Source: Bordetella genomosp. 13 (GTDB lineage Bacteria > Pseudomonadota > Gammaproteobacteria > Burkholderiales > Burkholderiaceae_B). Taken from it: DNA of 64,000 nucleotides. Below, one piece after another: positions 37,750 through 48,834 of this stretch. The stretch spans positions 124,001-188,000 of the forward strand of contig NZ_VEHL01000006.1 in NCBI RefSeq assembly GCF_007679965.1. The letters run 5' to 3'. Below the pieces are notes generated by a model that was given only the letters and a program-made list of their open reading frames with translations, had not been told where the DNA came from and did not search any database. The number at the start of each line of letters is the position of its first letter. The stretch's first letter is position 1. The position numbers were made by a program, and so were the translations under genes.

Positions 37750-38955
37750 TCAGCCCTGCTTGAAGAAGGCCTGCACCAGTTTCACCCAATAGGTCGCGCC
37801 CACGGGCAGCAGCTCGTCGTTGAAGTCGTAGTTCGAGTTGTGCAGCTGGCACGGGCCCATGCCGTGGTAGCTGGCCAGGCGATGGTCGCCTTCGCCGTTG
37901 CCCAGGAACAGGTAGCAGCCGGGCTTCTCTTCCAGGAAGAACGAGAAATCCTCCGCGCCCATGAAGGCCGGGATGGTCTGGTCCACGGCCGCGTCGCCGA
38001 AGGCCTCGCGCGCGACCTGCGCGGCGAAGGCGGTTTCCTTCTCCCAGTTGACCAGCGGCGGGTAGGCACGCACGAAGTGCAGCTCGCCCGTGCCGCCATA
38101 GACCTGCGGCAGCGTGGTGGCGATGCGGCGCATGTCGTCTTCGATCTTGTCCAGCGCCTCGGTGGTGTAGGTGCGCACCGTGCCGCGCAGCACGGCCTCG
38201 TTGGGAATGACGTTGTAGGCATCGCCCGCGTGGACCTGCGTGATGGACAGCACCGCCGAATCAAGCGGGTCGCGGCTGCGCGAGATGACGGTCTGCAGCG
38301 CATGCACCATGTCGGCCGCCACCACGATGGGGTCGACCGCGCGGTGCGGCTGCGCCGCATGGCCGCCCACGCCCTTGATGACGATGTCCCAGCGGTTGCT
38401 GGAGGCCATGGCCGGGCCGGTGCGGAAACCGAACTGGTTGGTCGGCATGCCGGGCATGTTGTGCAGGCCGAAGATGGCGTCACAGGGGAATTTCTCGAAC
38501 AGCCCATCCTTCATCATGGCGCGCGCGCCGGCGTTGCCGCCTTCTTCCGCAGGCTGGAAGATGAAGTTGACGGTGCCGTCGAAGTCGCGGTGCTTCGACA
38601 GGTACTGCGCCGCGCCCATCAGCATGGCGGTGTGGCCGTCGTGCCCGCAGCCGTGCATGCGTCCGGGAATGGTGGACTTGTGCTCGAAGCGGTTCAGCTC
38701 GGGCATCGGCAGCGCGTCCATGTCGGCGCGCAGGCTGACGGCACGTTTGGAAGAGCCGCCGGTGCCGCGCAGCACGCCCACCACGCCGGTCTTGCCCAGG
38801 CCGGTATGCACTTCCAGGCCCAGGTCGCGCAGGCGCTGCGCCACCAGGCCGGACGTGCGCGTTTCCTCGAACGCCAGTTCGGGATGGGCGTGGATGTCGC
38901 GGCGCAGGGCGGTCAGTTCGCCGTGCGCGCGTTCGATTTCGTCGATGGTTTTCAT
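37750..38955 (-). CDS. M20D amidohydrolase (hippurate hydrolase/N-acyl amino acid type)
   Basis: This 401-residue metal-dependent amidohydrolase removes acyl groups from amino acids or peptides. Metal ligands appear in RADMDALPM (78-84), HGCGHDGH (101-108) and the acidic pair E137-E138 in PAEEGG. The lid domain KGVGGHAAQPHRAVDPI and the final MGAEDFSFF are typical of the HipO/IAA-amino-acid hydrolase branch. It is downstream of the peptide-type ABC importer and could process what that imports. Confidence 0.92.
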   Translation of the reverse strand: MKTIDEIERAHGELTALRRDIHAHPELAFEETRTSGLVAQRLRDLGLEVHTGLGKTGVVGVLRGTGGSSKRAVSLRADMDALPMPELNRFEHKSTIPGRMHGCGHDGHTAMLMGAAQYLSKHRDFDGTVNFIFQPAEEGGNAGARAMMKDGLFEKFPCDAIFGLHNMPGMPTNQFGFRTGPAMASSNRWDIVIKGVGGHAAQPHRAVDPIVVAADMVHALQTVISRSRDPLDSAVLSITQVHAGDAYNVIPNEAVLRGTVRTYTTEALDKIEDDMRRIATTLPQVYGGTGELHFVRAYPPLVNWEKETAFAAQVAREAFGDAAVDQTIPAFMGAEDFSFFLEEKPGCYLFLGNGEGDHRLASYHGMGPCQLHNSNYDFNDELLPVGATYWVKLVQAFFKQG

Positions 38956-39014
38956 GGAAGATTCCCTCGTAAAGCGTCAGTCCGGCAACGGACCGTGAAC
39001 CGTCTAATCTTAAA

Positions 39015-40088
<1,074 letters not shown>

Positions 40089-41084
40089 TCAGGGCTCTCC
40101 GGCGTGCCAGCAGCGCACCCAGTGCGCGGGCCGGTATTCGATGGGATCGGGCGCCGCCTCGCAAGCCTGCGAGGCGCGCGGACAGCGCGTGCGGAATGCA
40201 CAGCCCCGCGGCAGGTTCAGCAGCGATGGCGTCATGCCGGGTATCTGCGCCAGCGGCTTGCCGCGCGACTGCGGCGTGGGAATCGACGCGATCAGCCCGT
40301 GCGTGTAGGGGTGCAGCGGATGGCCGATGACGTCGTCCGTGGCGCCGGTCTCGACCACGCGGCCCGCGTACATCACCGACACGCGGTCGGCCAGCCCGGC
40401 CACCACGGCCAGGTCGTGCGTGATCCAGATCAGCGCCGTGCCGGTGTCGCGGCACAGATTCTGCATCTCGTACAGGATCTGGCCCTGGATGGTGACGTCC
40501 AACGCGGTCGTGGGCTCGTCGGCCACGATCAGCCGCGGCTTGTTCAGCAGGGCGATCGCGATGGCCACGCGCTGCCGCATGCCGCCGGACAGCTGGTGCG
40601 GATAGGCGCGCAGGCGCTCCTGCGGCGCGGGGATGCCCACCATGGCCAGCGTCTTCAGCGCGCGCTCGTGGGCCTCGGCACGGGAGACCCGGTGGTGAGC
40701 CAGCACCGTCTCGATCATCTGCGTGTCCACGCGCAACACCGGGTTGAGCGTCATCATGGGGTCCTGGAAGATCATCGCGATCTCGTTGCCGCGCAGCGCG
40801 CGCCAGCGCTCGGGGGTGGCCTGGCGCAGGTCGTCGCCGGCAAAGCGGATGCTGCCGTCCACGATGCGGCCGGGCTCGTCCAGCAGTCCCATCAACGAGA
40901 AGCCGGTGATGCTCTTGCCCGAGCCGGACTCGCCGACCAGGCCCAGGATCTCGCCGCGCGCCAGCGTCAGGTCGACGCCGTCCACGGCCTTGACCACGCC
41001 GGCGCGCGTGGGAAAGTGCGTCTTCAGGCCGCGCACGTCCAGCACGGGTTCGGCGGCGTGATCGTGGGCGATGACGTTGTCCAT
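40089..41084 (-). CDS. Peptide ABC transporter ATPase, OppD/DppD-type
   Basis: This 331-residue ATPase has Walker A GESGSGKS at 51-58, signature LSGGMRQRVAIAIALL, Walker B LIVADEPTTALD and the C-terminal CAFRTRCPRASQAC motif. The OppD/DppD-specific tail is present. It starts 13 bases after the DppC-type permease stop. All ATPase residues are intact. Confidence 0.93.
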   Translation of the reverse strand: MDNVIAHDHAAEPVLDVRGLKTHFPTRAGVVKAVDGVDLTLARGEILGLVGESGSGKSITGFSLMGLLDEPGRIVDGSIRFAGDDLRQATPERWRALRGNEIAMIFQDPMMTLNPVLRVDTQMIETVLAHHRVSRAEAHERALKTLAMVGIPAPQERLRAYPHQLSGGMRQRVAIAIALLNKPRLIVADEPTTALDVTIQGQILYEMQNLCRDTGTALIWITHDLAVVAGLADRVSVMYAGRVVETGATDDVIGHPLHPYTHGLIASIPTPQSRGKPLAQIPGMTPSLLNLPRGCAFRTRCPRASQACEAAPDPIEYRPAHWVRCWHAGEP

Positions 41085-41097
41085 GATCCGGTGGCCT

Positions 41098-42006
41098 TCA
41101 GGAAACGTGGCGCGGGTTCAGCACGTCGCGCAGGTGGTCGCCCACCAGGTTGATGGCGATGATGGCGACGGCCAGCGCGATGCCGGGGAAGAACGAGATC
41201 CAGTACTGGCCCGACAGCAAGTACTCGAAGCCGTTGGAAATGAGCATGCCCAGCGAGGGCTCGGTCACCGGCACGCCCACGCCCAGGAACGACAGCGTGG
41301 CTTCCAGCGCGATGGCGTGCGCCAGGTCGATGGTGGCGATGACGATGAGCGGCGGCATGCAGTTGGGCAGCACGTGGCGGAACAGGATGCGCCCCCAGCC
41401 CAGCGACAGACAGCGCGCGGCCTCGACGTATTCCTTGCCGCGCTCGACCAGCGCCGCGCCGCGCGCCGCGCGGGCGAAGTAGGCCCACTGCACCACCACC
41501 AGCGCGATGATGACCTTGTCCACGCCCTTGCCCAGGATGGCCAGCAGCATCAGCGCCACCAGGATGGCGGGAAACGACAGCTGGATGTCGACGACGCGCA
41601 TCAGCAGCGCATCCACGCGCCCGCCGAAATAGGCGGCCACCAGGCCCACCGCCGCGCCGATGGCGAAGGCCGCCAGCACCGACACGAAGCCCACCGTCAG
41701 GCTGGTGCGCAGGCCATACAGGATGGCCGAGAGCACGTCGCGCGCCTGGCCGTCCGTGCCCAGCAGATACGTGCCGCCCGCCAGGCTCTCGCCACCGGGC
41801 GGCAGCTTGGAATCCATGATGTCCAGCGCGCCGATGTCGTAGGGGTTCTGCGGCGCGATCCACGGCGCCAGCAGCGCCGCGCCGATCACCAGCACCAGCA
41901 GCACCAGGCCCAGCGTGGCCAGCTTGCTGGCGAAGAAGTCGGAGGCCAGCCTGCGCCAGGGCGATTCGGCGGCGGGCGGGGTGGCGGTGTCGGCGAGTGC
42001 GCTCAT
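41098..42006 (-). CDS. Peptide ABC transporter permease, DppC-type
   Basis: This 302-residue permease has an N-terminal helix (ATLGLVLLVLVIGAALLAPWI), the family motif YLLGTDGQARDVLSAILYGLRTSL, and an EAA-type loop EAARCLSLGWGRILFRHVLPN. ATG 42006 is chosen, overlapping the upstream DppB stop by 4 bases. It partners with DppB to form the channel. Confidence 0.92.
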   Translation of the reverse strand: MSALADTATPPAAESPWRRLASDFFASKLATLGLVLLVLVIGAALLAPWIAPQNPYDIGALDIMDSKLPPGGESLAGGTYLLGTDGQARDVLSAILYGLRTSLTVGFVSVLAAFAIGAAVGLVAAYFGGRVDALLMRVVDIQLSFPAILVALMLLAILGKGVDKVIIALVVVQWAYFARAARGAALVERGKEYVEAARCLSLGWGRILFRHVLPNCMPPLIVIATIDLAHAIALEATLSFLGVGVPVTEPSLGMLISNGFEYLLSGQYWISFFPGIALAVAIIAINLVGDHLRDVLNPRHVS

Positions 42007-42977
42007 CGGCGGGCGTCCAGGCGTACGCGGGGATCGAGCACGGTGTACAGGATGTCGACCACCAGGTTCAGCATCACCAGCAGGAACACCGTCAGCATCA
42101 GGTAGGCCACCACCACCGGGCGATCGAGGTTGATGATGGAATCGATAAGCAGCTTGCCCATGCCGGGCCACGAGAACACCGTCTCGGTGACGACGGCGAA
42201 GGCGATCACCTGGCCGTATTCCAGGCCCGACACCGTCACCACCGGAATCAGGATGTTCTTCAGCAGGTGCACGCCCAGCACCCTTCTCTGCGGCAGGCCC
42301 TTGGCGCGCGCGAACTTGATGTAGTCCATGGGCAGCGACTCGCGCGTGGCCGCGCGCGTCACGCGGATCACCAGCGAACACTTGGCCAGCGCGATGGTCA
42401 GCGCGGGCAGCACCAGGCTGGACCAGCCGTCCAGCGTCAGCACGCTCAGGCTGATGGGCCCCAGCGACACCGCGTCGCCGCGGCCGCTGGCCGGAAACCA
42501 GCCCAGCATCACCGCGAACACCATGATCAGCATCATGCCGACCCAGAAATTGGGCAGCGAGAAACCCAGCACCGACCCGGTCATGATGGCGCGCGAGCGC
42601 GCGGCCTTGGGCTTCAGGCCCGCCAGGATGCCCAGCGGCACGCCCACCAGCACCGACAGCAGCATCGCCACCGTGGCCAGTTCCAGCGTGGCAGGCATGC
42701 GCTGCAGGATCAGGCGCATGGCCGGCTCGCCGGTCAGGAAGCTGTTGCCGAAGTTGCCCTGCACCGCCTGGCTCATGAAGATCAGGTACTGGCGCCACAG
42801 CGGCAGGTCCAGGCCCAGCGCGCGCCGGATGGCGTCGCGCTGCGCCTCGGTGGCCTCGGGGCTGGCCAGCATGGCGATGGGGTCGCCCACCATGTAGATG
42901 CCGGCGAACACGAGGGCCGACATCACCACCATCACGACCAGGGTCTGCAGCAGGCGGCGGATGATCGTGGCTAGCAC
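42003..42977 (-). CDS. Peptide ABC transporter permease, DppB-type
   Basis: This 324-residue permease has a family N-terminus (IIRRLLQTLVVMVVMSALVFAGI), several helices, the EAA-type region FARAKGLPQRRVLGVHLLKNILIPVV, and the C-terminal VDILYTVLDPRVR. It follows the binding protein gene by 46 bases and overlaps DppC by 4 bases. Confidence 0.92.
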   Translation of the reverse strand: MLATIIRRLLQTLVVMVVMSALVFAGIYMVGDPIAMLASPEATEAQRDAIRRALGLDLPLWRQYLIFMSQAVQGNFGNSFLTGEPAMRLILQRMPATLELATVAMLLSVLVGVPLGILAGLKPKAARSRAIMTGSVLGFSLPNFWVGMMLIMVFAVMLGWFPASGRGDAVSLGPISLSVLTLDGWSSLVLPALTIALAKCSLVIRVTRAATRESLPMDYIKFARAKGLPQRRVLGVHLLKNILIPVVTVSGLEYGQVIAFAVVTETVFSWPGMGKLLIDSIINLDRPVVVAYLMLTVFLLVMLNLVVDILYTVLDPRVRLDARR

Positions 42978-43023
42978 GGCATCGCCCTCCCGCCGCTTCT
43001 ACAGCTCATCAACGGCACGTCGA

Positions 43024-44613
43024 TTACTTCGCCGGCGTGACGAACTGCGCCTGGGTGGTCTGGTCCGCGCGGCCCTGGTAACGCAGGTCCGACTTCATCG
43101 CCCATACCGACAGCTCGAAGTGGATGGGCAGGATGCCGTAGTCATCGATCACCATGCCGCTGGCCTTCTGCAGCAACTCGGCGCGCGCCTTGTCGTCCAT
43201 GGTGGACGAAGCCTGCTCGACCAGCTTGTCCATCTCGGGGTTGGAGTAGCGGCCGCGGTTGGTCGTGCCCACGCCACGCTTCGGGTCCGGCGTGACCAGC
43301 AGCGAGTTCAGCGGGTTCGACATCTCGCCCGTGGACACCGCCCAGCCCGCCAGGTAGGCGCTGAACTGGTAGGAGTCGCGGCCCTTGAAGAACACCGGCG
43401 GCGCCAGCGCGTCCACGCTGGTCTTCACGCCGATGCGCGTCCACATCGACGCGATGGCCTGCGCCACCTTGGCATCGTTGATGTAGCGGCCCGACGGCGA
43501 GCCCAGCGTGATCGCGAAGCCTTCGGGATAGCCGGCCTCCTTCAAGAGCGCCTTGGCTTTTTCCACGTCGGCCTTCGGGATGGCGGTTCGTTCCTTCGAC
43601 GTGCCGAACATCGGATACGGCAGCAGGTTGGCCGCGGGCAAGGCCGCGCCGCCCATCACGCGCTGCACGATGGCGTTGCGGTCGATGGCCAGCGACAGCG
43701 CCTGGCGCACGCGCTTGTCCTTCAGCGGGTTCTTGTCGGTGCCCTGGATGCCGGGGCTCTTCTCGGCATTGAACTGGTCCATCGCCACGTACACCATGCG
43801 CGCCGACGGTGTCTGCTCGACGAACAGTTTCTTGTTCTCCTTCAGGCGGGCCAGGTCGTCGGTCGGGGGATCCTCGATCACGTCCACGTCGCCGGCCAGC
43901 AGCGACGCCACGCGGGACGCGGCGTTGGTCATGGGGCGGTAGACGATGCGGTCCCAGGCGGGCTTCGGGCCCCAGTAGTTGTCGTTGCGCGTCAGCACCA
44001 GTTCGGCGCCGCGCTTCCATGACACGAACTTGTACGGCCCCGTGCCGACCAGGCCGTCGCCGCTGTTGAGCTCCGTGGTCGTCTTGCCTTCGGGCGCCGT
44101 GCCGGAGGCAGCCTTCTTGGACATGATGGGCAACTGCGCCAGGTTCACCAGCAGCAGCGGCGAGGGCTCTTTCGTGGTGATGCGCACGGTCTGCAGATCC
44201 ACCGCCTCGACCTTGTCGACCGCGCTGAGGTACAGCGTGAAGGGCGACGGGCTGTTCGGCACCTTGGGCGCGCGCTGGTACGTGAAGACCACGTCCTCGG
44301 CCGTGAAGGGCGAGCCGTCCGAGAACTTCACGCCCTTGCGCAATTTGAAGGTCCAGACCTTGCCGTCGACCGTCCACGACTCGGCCAGCGCCGGCTGCGG
44401 ATTCAGCTTGGGATCGGTGTTCACCAGGCCATCGAACAAGGTGTTGGAGATCTGGATGTTGGGCGTGAGCGCGTGATACTGCGGGTCCATCGAGCTGGGC
44501 TCGGTCTTCAGGCCCACCACCAGGTCTCGCGCCTGGACGGCGCCGACCGCACCAAACGCCATTGCCACTGCCGCCGCGCCACAGGCCATTGCCCGTGCGA
44601 TCTGGAACGCCAT
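43024..44613 (-). CDS. Periplasmic peptide/solute-binding protein, DppA/OppA-type (SBP family 5)
   Basis: This 529-residue secreted binding protein has start ATG 44613, preceded by GGAG at 6 bases; longer frames to 44676 give no better signal. The signal peptide ends near VGAVQA-R. The mature start DLVVGLKTEPSSMDPQYH and VWTFKLRKGVKFSDGSPFTAEDVVFTYQR are typical of family 5 binding proteins. It is the first gene of the five-gene importer operon. The ligand may be a peptide, opine or glutathione-like compound; the M20 gene at the operon end suggests an N-acyl amino acid. Confidence 0.92.
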   Translation of the reverse strand: MAFQIARAMACGAAAVAMAFGAVGAVQARDLVVGLKTEPSSMDPQYHALTPNIQISNTLFDGLVNTDPKLNPQPALAESWTVDGKVWTFKLRKGVKFSDGSPFTAEDVVFTYQRAPKVPNSPSPFTLYLSAVDKVEAVDLQTVRITTKEPSPLLLVNLAQLPIMSKKAASGTAPEGKTTTELNSGDGLVGTGPYKFVSWKRGAELVLTRNDNYWGPKPAWDRIVYRPMTNAASRVASLLAGDVDVIEDPPTDDLARLKENKKLFVEQTPSARMVYVAMDQFNAEKSPGIQGTDKNPLKDKRVRQALSLAIDRNAIVQRVMGGAALPAANLLPYPMFGTSKERTAIPKADVEKAKALLKEAGYPEGFAITLGSPSGRYINDAKVAQAIASMWTRIGVKTSVDALAPPVFFKGRDSYQFSAYLAGWAVSTGEMSNPLNSLLVTPDPKRGVGTTNRGRYSNPEMDKLVEQASSTMDDKARAELLQKASGMVIDDYGILPIHFELSVWAMKSDLRYQGRADQTTQAQFVTPAK

Positions 44614-44755
44614 CGTGTTCTCCATGTGGGGCCGGCTTATGGCCGGCGCATGCTGAACCAGCAAAGTCCATGCCATGTCGCGCGAAGCGGGCAGGCTGCC
44701 GGGCAGCGGGTATATTCCCTTATCCCCCAGCCGTTTTGAACAGAGTAATTACCCG

Positions 44756-46114
44756 ATGTCCCCCCACGCTCCCATCGCCGCCATCGCCACTGCCCCCGGA
44801 CGGGGTGGCATCGGTGTGGTGCGCGTGTCAGGCGCCGATCTGGTGCCTGTGATGCGGTCGCTGTTCGGCCGCGTGCTGGCGCCGCGGCATGCGCACTACC
44901 TCCCTTTCGCGTCGGCCGACGGCGAGGTGCTGGACCAGGGCATCGCGCTGTATTTCAAGGGACCGAACTCGTATACCGGCGAGGACGTGCTGGAGCTGCA
45001 GGGGCATGGCGGGCCGGCGGTGCTGCGGCGCCTGCTGTCGCGCTGCCTGGAGGCCGGGCACGAGCAGGGCATACGGCTTGCCGAGCCCGGCGAATTCACG
45101 CGGCGGGCTTTCCTGAACGACCGCATGGACCTGGCGCAGGCCGAGGCCGTGGCGGACCTGATCGACGCGTCCTCGGAAGCCGCGGCGCGCGGCGCGATGG
45201 CATCGCTGTCCGGCGACTTCTCGCGCCGCGTGGAGGAGCTGGCCGAACGCATCGTGCACCTGCGCATGCTGGTGGAAGCGACGCTGGATTTTCCCGAGGA
45301 AGAAATCGATTTCCTGGAGAAGTACCAGGCCCGGCCGACGCTGGCCGCGCTGGCTTCCGACCTGGACACCCTGATCGCGCAGGCGCGGCAGGGCGTGATC
45401 CTGCGCGAAGGCCTGCACGTGGTGCTGGCGGGCCAGCCCAACGTGGGCAAGTCCAGCCTGCTGAACGCGCTGGCGGGCGACGAGGTGGCCATCGTCACGC
45501 CCATCGCGGGCACTACGCGCGACAAGGTGGTGCAGGAGATTCACATCGACGGCGTGCCGCTGCACATCGTCGATACCGCGGGGCTGCGCGAAACCGAGGA
45601 TACGGTGGAGAGCATCGGCATCGCCCGCACGTGGAAGGAGATCGAGCGCGCGGACGTGATCCTGCATCTGCAGGACGTGACGCGGCCGGGAGACCAGCTG
45701 GACGCGGCCATCACGGATCGATTGCCCGCGCGCACGCCGGTGCTGGTGGTCTACAACAAGGCGGACCTGCTGGGGGATGCGGCGGGGCTCGTGGCGCCGG
45801 AAGGGTCGCTGGCGATCTCGGCGCGCGAGGGCGCGGGGCTCGATCGCTTGCGCGGCGAGCTGCTGCGGCTGGCGGGTTGGAATCCGGGTGGCGAATCGCC
45901 CTGGCTGGCGCGCGAACGGCATCTGCATGCGTTGCAGGCGTCGGCGCAGCATCTGGCAATGGCCGGCGAGCATGCGGAGCTGGATGACCGAGTGCTGGAC
46001 CTGTTCGCGGAAGAGCTGCGGCTGGCGCACGAGAGCCTGGCGTCGATCACGGGGAAGTTCACCAGCGATGATTTGCTGGGGGAAATATTTTCCAGTTTTT
46101 GCATTGGAAAATAA
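44756..46114 (+). CDS. mnmE: tRNA uridine-5-carboxymethylaminomethyl modification GTPase MnmE
   Basis: This 452-residue GTPase, with MnmG, modifies wobble uridine 34 of tRNAs. The N-terminal folate-binding domain begins [22 protein letters not shown]. The G domain has G1 GQPNVGKSS at 226-234, GTTRDKV (G2) and DTAGLRET (G3). The protein ends in FCIGK, the conserved catalytic Cys motif. ATG 44756 fits the family N-terminus. It often lies directly after yidC in related genomes; here 12.2 kb separate them. Confidence 0.97.
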   Translation: MSPHAPIAAIATAPGRGGIGVVRVSGADLVPVMRSLFGRVLAPRHAHYLPFASADGEVLDQGIALYFKGPNSYTGEDVLELQGHGGPAVLRRLLSRCLEAGHEQGIRLAEPGEFTRRAFLNDRMDLAQAEAVADLIDASSEAAARGAMASLSGDFSRRVEELAERIVHLRMLVEATLDFPEEEIDFLEKYQARPTLAALASDLDTLIAQARQGVILREGLHVVLAGQPNVGKSSLLNALAGDEVAIVTPIAGTTRDKVVQEIHIDGVPLHIVDTAGLRETEDTVESIGIARTWKEIERADVILHLQDVTRPGDQLDAAITDRLPARTPVLVVYNKADLLGDAAGLVAPEGSLAISAREGAGLDRLRGELLRLAGWNPGGESPWLARERHLHALQASAQHLAMAGEHAELDDRVLDLFAEELRLAHESLASITGKFTSDDLLGEIFSSFCIGK

Positions 46115-46183
46115 GCAACCTTTGAAAATCGGCTCTGCGGTACACTGCGCGGCTTAATGAAAAAACTGCACTAGATCAAAGAG

Positions 46184-48772
46184 ATGACGGAAGAGAACGG
46201 CAGCAACGAGGCAGAACGCAATGAGCTGGAAGCACTGAAAGCGCAGATCGACGAACTCGAAACAAAACTTGCCAACGAAACCGCGGACCGCATTCGTGCG
46301 CAAGAGAAAATAAATCAGATTTACGCCAGCAAATCCTGGCAGATTACCGCGCCACTGCGAAAAACCATTATTGCCCTCAGGCACATGAAGCAAGGCACGC
46401 GCACGGTGCGTGCCAAGATGCCGATGGCATCCGCGCGGATGGATGGGCCGACGGCGCCCGCGCAACTGGAAGCGGTGTCCGAATACGAGGCCCGCACCCG
46501 TGCCCAGGCTGTGCACTTCCGCAACTACGCCAAGTCGCCTTCCAAACAGAAGGCCCAGCAGATCGCCAATCTGCTGGCCCTGCACAAAGACCGGAAAGGT
46601 GTTGTGCTGTGCGTCTGCGGCTATGATCTGGCGCTGAAGCAGCGGCCGGACCACATTATGTCCGAGCTGGCCAAGGCTGGTTATCTCTGCATAATGGTCG
46701 AATTTGGCGGACATTATCCGACCATACGCAAGACGGCCCGAAATATCTTCGTATCGAACATGATCGAGGATTTTCTCGCATATTTTTCCGACCGGCCCGT
46801 CATAGCCTACGTGCACGCCCCTGGCTTCAAATACGTCATGGACCTGTGCAAAAAGGCCACCGTCATCTACGACGTGCTCGACGATCTGAAGATCTTCGCG
46901 GAAATCTCCAATGCCCTGGTAGAGGATCACGCTGCGCTTCTGCGCAAGGCCGACGTTTGCCTGTTCTCGGCCCAGCAGCTCCTGGAAGTCAACAAGAGCA
47001 AAACGCGGCATGCGTTGTTGCTGGAAAACGGCGTGCAGAAGGCCGACTTCATCGGAGGCGACCGGCAACTGGCGGGCGTCACCACCGAACAGGCGGCCAT
47101 ACTGGAGACCCGCACGGTGGTGGGCTACCACGGCGTCGTGTCCGACCTGCTGGACTTCGACGTGCTGGAACAGCTGGTGCAGGACGAGGCGCACGCGCTG
47201 CTCATGGTCGGGCCGGTTGCCGCCTTCGACAACGCCAACCTGCCCGAGGTGGAACGGCGTGTCGAGCGCCTGAAGAAGAAATCCAACTTCGTCCACCTGG
47301 GCGCCAAGCCGTATGGCGAGCTCAAGCATTACCTGGCATGGGTCGATGTCGGCATCGTGCCGTTCATCGTGTCCGAGAAGACGGATCCGGTGTCGCCACT
47401 GAAGCTGTTCGAATACCTGGCGGCCGGCAAACCAGTCGTGGGCACGCCCACCCGCACCATCCGTGCGTACGGCAACGAGCTGATCGTCGCGGAGCCGCGC
47501 GATTTCGCCGCGGCCATTCTTTCCGGCCGCTGGAAGACGGCGTTTACCCAGGCGTCCGCCGATCTGGCCACGCGCCACGAATGGCCCGCGCTCAACGCGC
47601 CGCTGATCAGCTTCCTGGATAAGACGTGCGCTCGCGAGGCCGCGCCGGCGGCGGCGCGCGCCGGCCTGCGCCGGGTCGACATCGTCAACATCAACTTCTA
47701 CGACTGGGATGGCAAGATCGTCTACAAGGGCGGCGCCGAGCGCTATGTCTATGACCTGGCGGTGATGCTTAAGGAGATGGGCTGCGAGGTCCGGTTGATC
47801 CAGAACGCCAACGCGCCGTTCGAACGCGACTTTCATGGCATTCCGGTCGTCGGCCTGCCCGCCTCGGCAGGCCTGGATTGGGAAAAACTGTCGAGCGCCT
47901 ACGCCGACTTCTGCAAAGATGCGGACCTGGTCATTGCGTCGCCCACCGAACTGTCGACCAGCCTGGCAAAGGTCAAGCGCGTCATCTCGATCAACCACGG
48001 CATCCATTGGGACACCGTGTACAACGTGCTGCAGAACCACAACACGGGCGCGCACACCCACGTGTTCAGAGGCCTGCAGAACAGCAACCACTGTGTCTGC
48101 GTCGATACGAACTTCATCAACTGGGTGCGCAGCTATGACTGGCGACTGGCGACGGGACTGACCTATATTCCGAACTACGTCGACACGGACCAGTTCAAGC
48201 CCACGCCCAAGGATTTCTCAGCACCCGTCGTACGCGTGCTGCTGCCGCGGCGCCTCTACGACGCGCGCGGGCTGTACCTGACGATCAACGCGTTCGACTC
48301 GCTGTTCGAACGACGCAGCGATATCCACCTGACGTTGTGCGGCCAGGCCAGCTATCCCGACACCGAAAAGGTGCAGGCCTTCGTCGACCGCCACCCCGGC
48401 CGCGTGGACTGGATCGAGTACGACATGCAGGACATGCACAAGGCCTACGTGGACAGCCACATCGCGCTGGTCCCCAGCATGTTCTCCGAGGGCACGTCCT
48501 TGTCGGGCATCGAGGCGCTGGCCACGAACAACGCCGTCATCGCCACCAACATCGGTGGCCTGCCGAACATCATCACCGATGGATACAACGGCCGCCTGAT
48601 CCAGACCGACGCTTGGGAACTGGCGGACGCAATCGAAGACCTGGTGCAGAACCGCCAGAAGATGGCAATGCTGGCCGCCAACGGCCTGCATACCGCCGAG
48701 GCGTTCAGCAAGAAGAACTGGGAAGCACGCTGGAAGCGCGTGCTGGAAAGCATGCTGGCCGCGGAAGACTGA
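46184..48772 (+). CDS. Two-domain glycosyltransferase (GT4-like) with coiled-coil N-terminus
   Basis: This 862-residue protein is built from a charged coiled coil (about residues 5-50, ELEALKAQIDELETKL) and two glycosyltransferase-like halves. The first half (about 110-440) ends in DPVSPLKLFEYLAAGKPVVG. The second (about 500-860) has YKGGAERYVYDLAVML and the retaining GT4 EX7E motif EGTSLSGIE at 769-777. It is probably cytoplasmic and involved in surface polysaccharide or protein glycosylation. It lies 69 bases after mnmE with no other polysaccharide genes around. The acceptor is unknown. Confidence 0.82.
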   Translation: MTEENGSNEAERNELEALKAQIDELETKLANETADRIRAQEKINQIYASKSWQITAPLRKTIIALRHMKQGTRTVRAKMPMASARMDGPTAPAQLEAVSEYEARTRAQAVHFRNYAKSPSKQKAQQIANLLALHKDRKGVVLCVCGYDLALKQRPDHIMSELAKAGYLCIMVEFGGHYPTIRKTARNIFVSNMIEDFLAYFSDRPVIAYVHAPGFKYVMDLCKKATVIYDVLDDLKIFAEISNALVEDHAALLRKADVCLFSAQQLLEVNKSKTRHALLLENGVQKADFIGGDRQLAGVTTEQAAILETRTVVGYHGVVSDLLDFDVLEQLVQDEAHALLMVGPVAAFDNANLPEVERRVERLKKKSNFVHLGAKPYGELKHYLAWVDVGIVPFIVSEKTDPVSPLKLFEYLAAGKPVVGTPTRTIRAYGNELIVAEPRDFAAAILSGRWKTAFTQASADLATRHEWPALNAPLISFLDKTCAREAAPAAARAGLRRVDIVNINFYDWDGKIVYKGGAERYVYDLAVMLKEMGCEVRLIQNANAPFERDFHGIPVVGLPASAGLDWEKLSSAYADFCKDADLVIASPTELSTSLAKVKRVISINHGIHWDTVYNVLQNHNTGAHTHVFRGLQNSNHCVCVDTNFINWVRSYDWRLATGLTYIPNYVDTDQFKPTPKDFSAPVVRVLLPRRLYDARGLYLTINAFDSLFERRSDIHLTLCGQASYPDTEKVQAFVDRHPGRVDWIEYDMQDMHKAYVDSHIALVPSMFSEGTSLSGIEALATNNAVIATNIGGLPNIITDGYNGRLIQTDAWELADAIEDLVQNRQKMAMLAANGLHTAEAFSKKNWEARWKRVLESMLAAED

Positions 48773-48834
48773 TCCGTGCCGCGTCCGAGGCAGGGAAGTC
48801 GAGGTGGCCAGGCGCCATGGCGTAGTCTCCCGCC

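Noticed and set aside
37532..37852. 106-residue minus frame spanning the repeat-rich gap
   Set aside because: Overlaps the M20 gene end and the terminator; composition is not protein-like.
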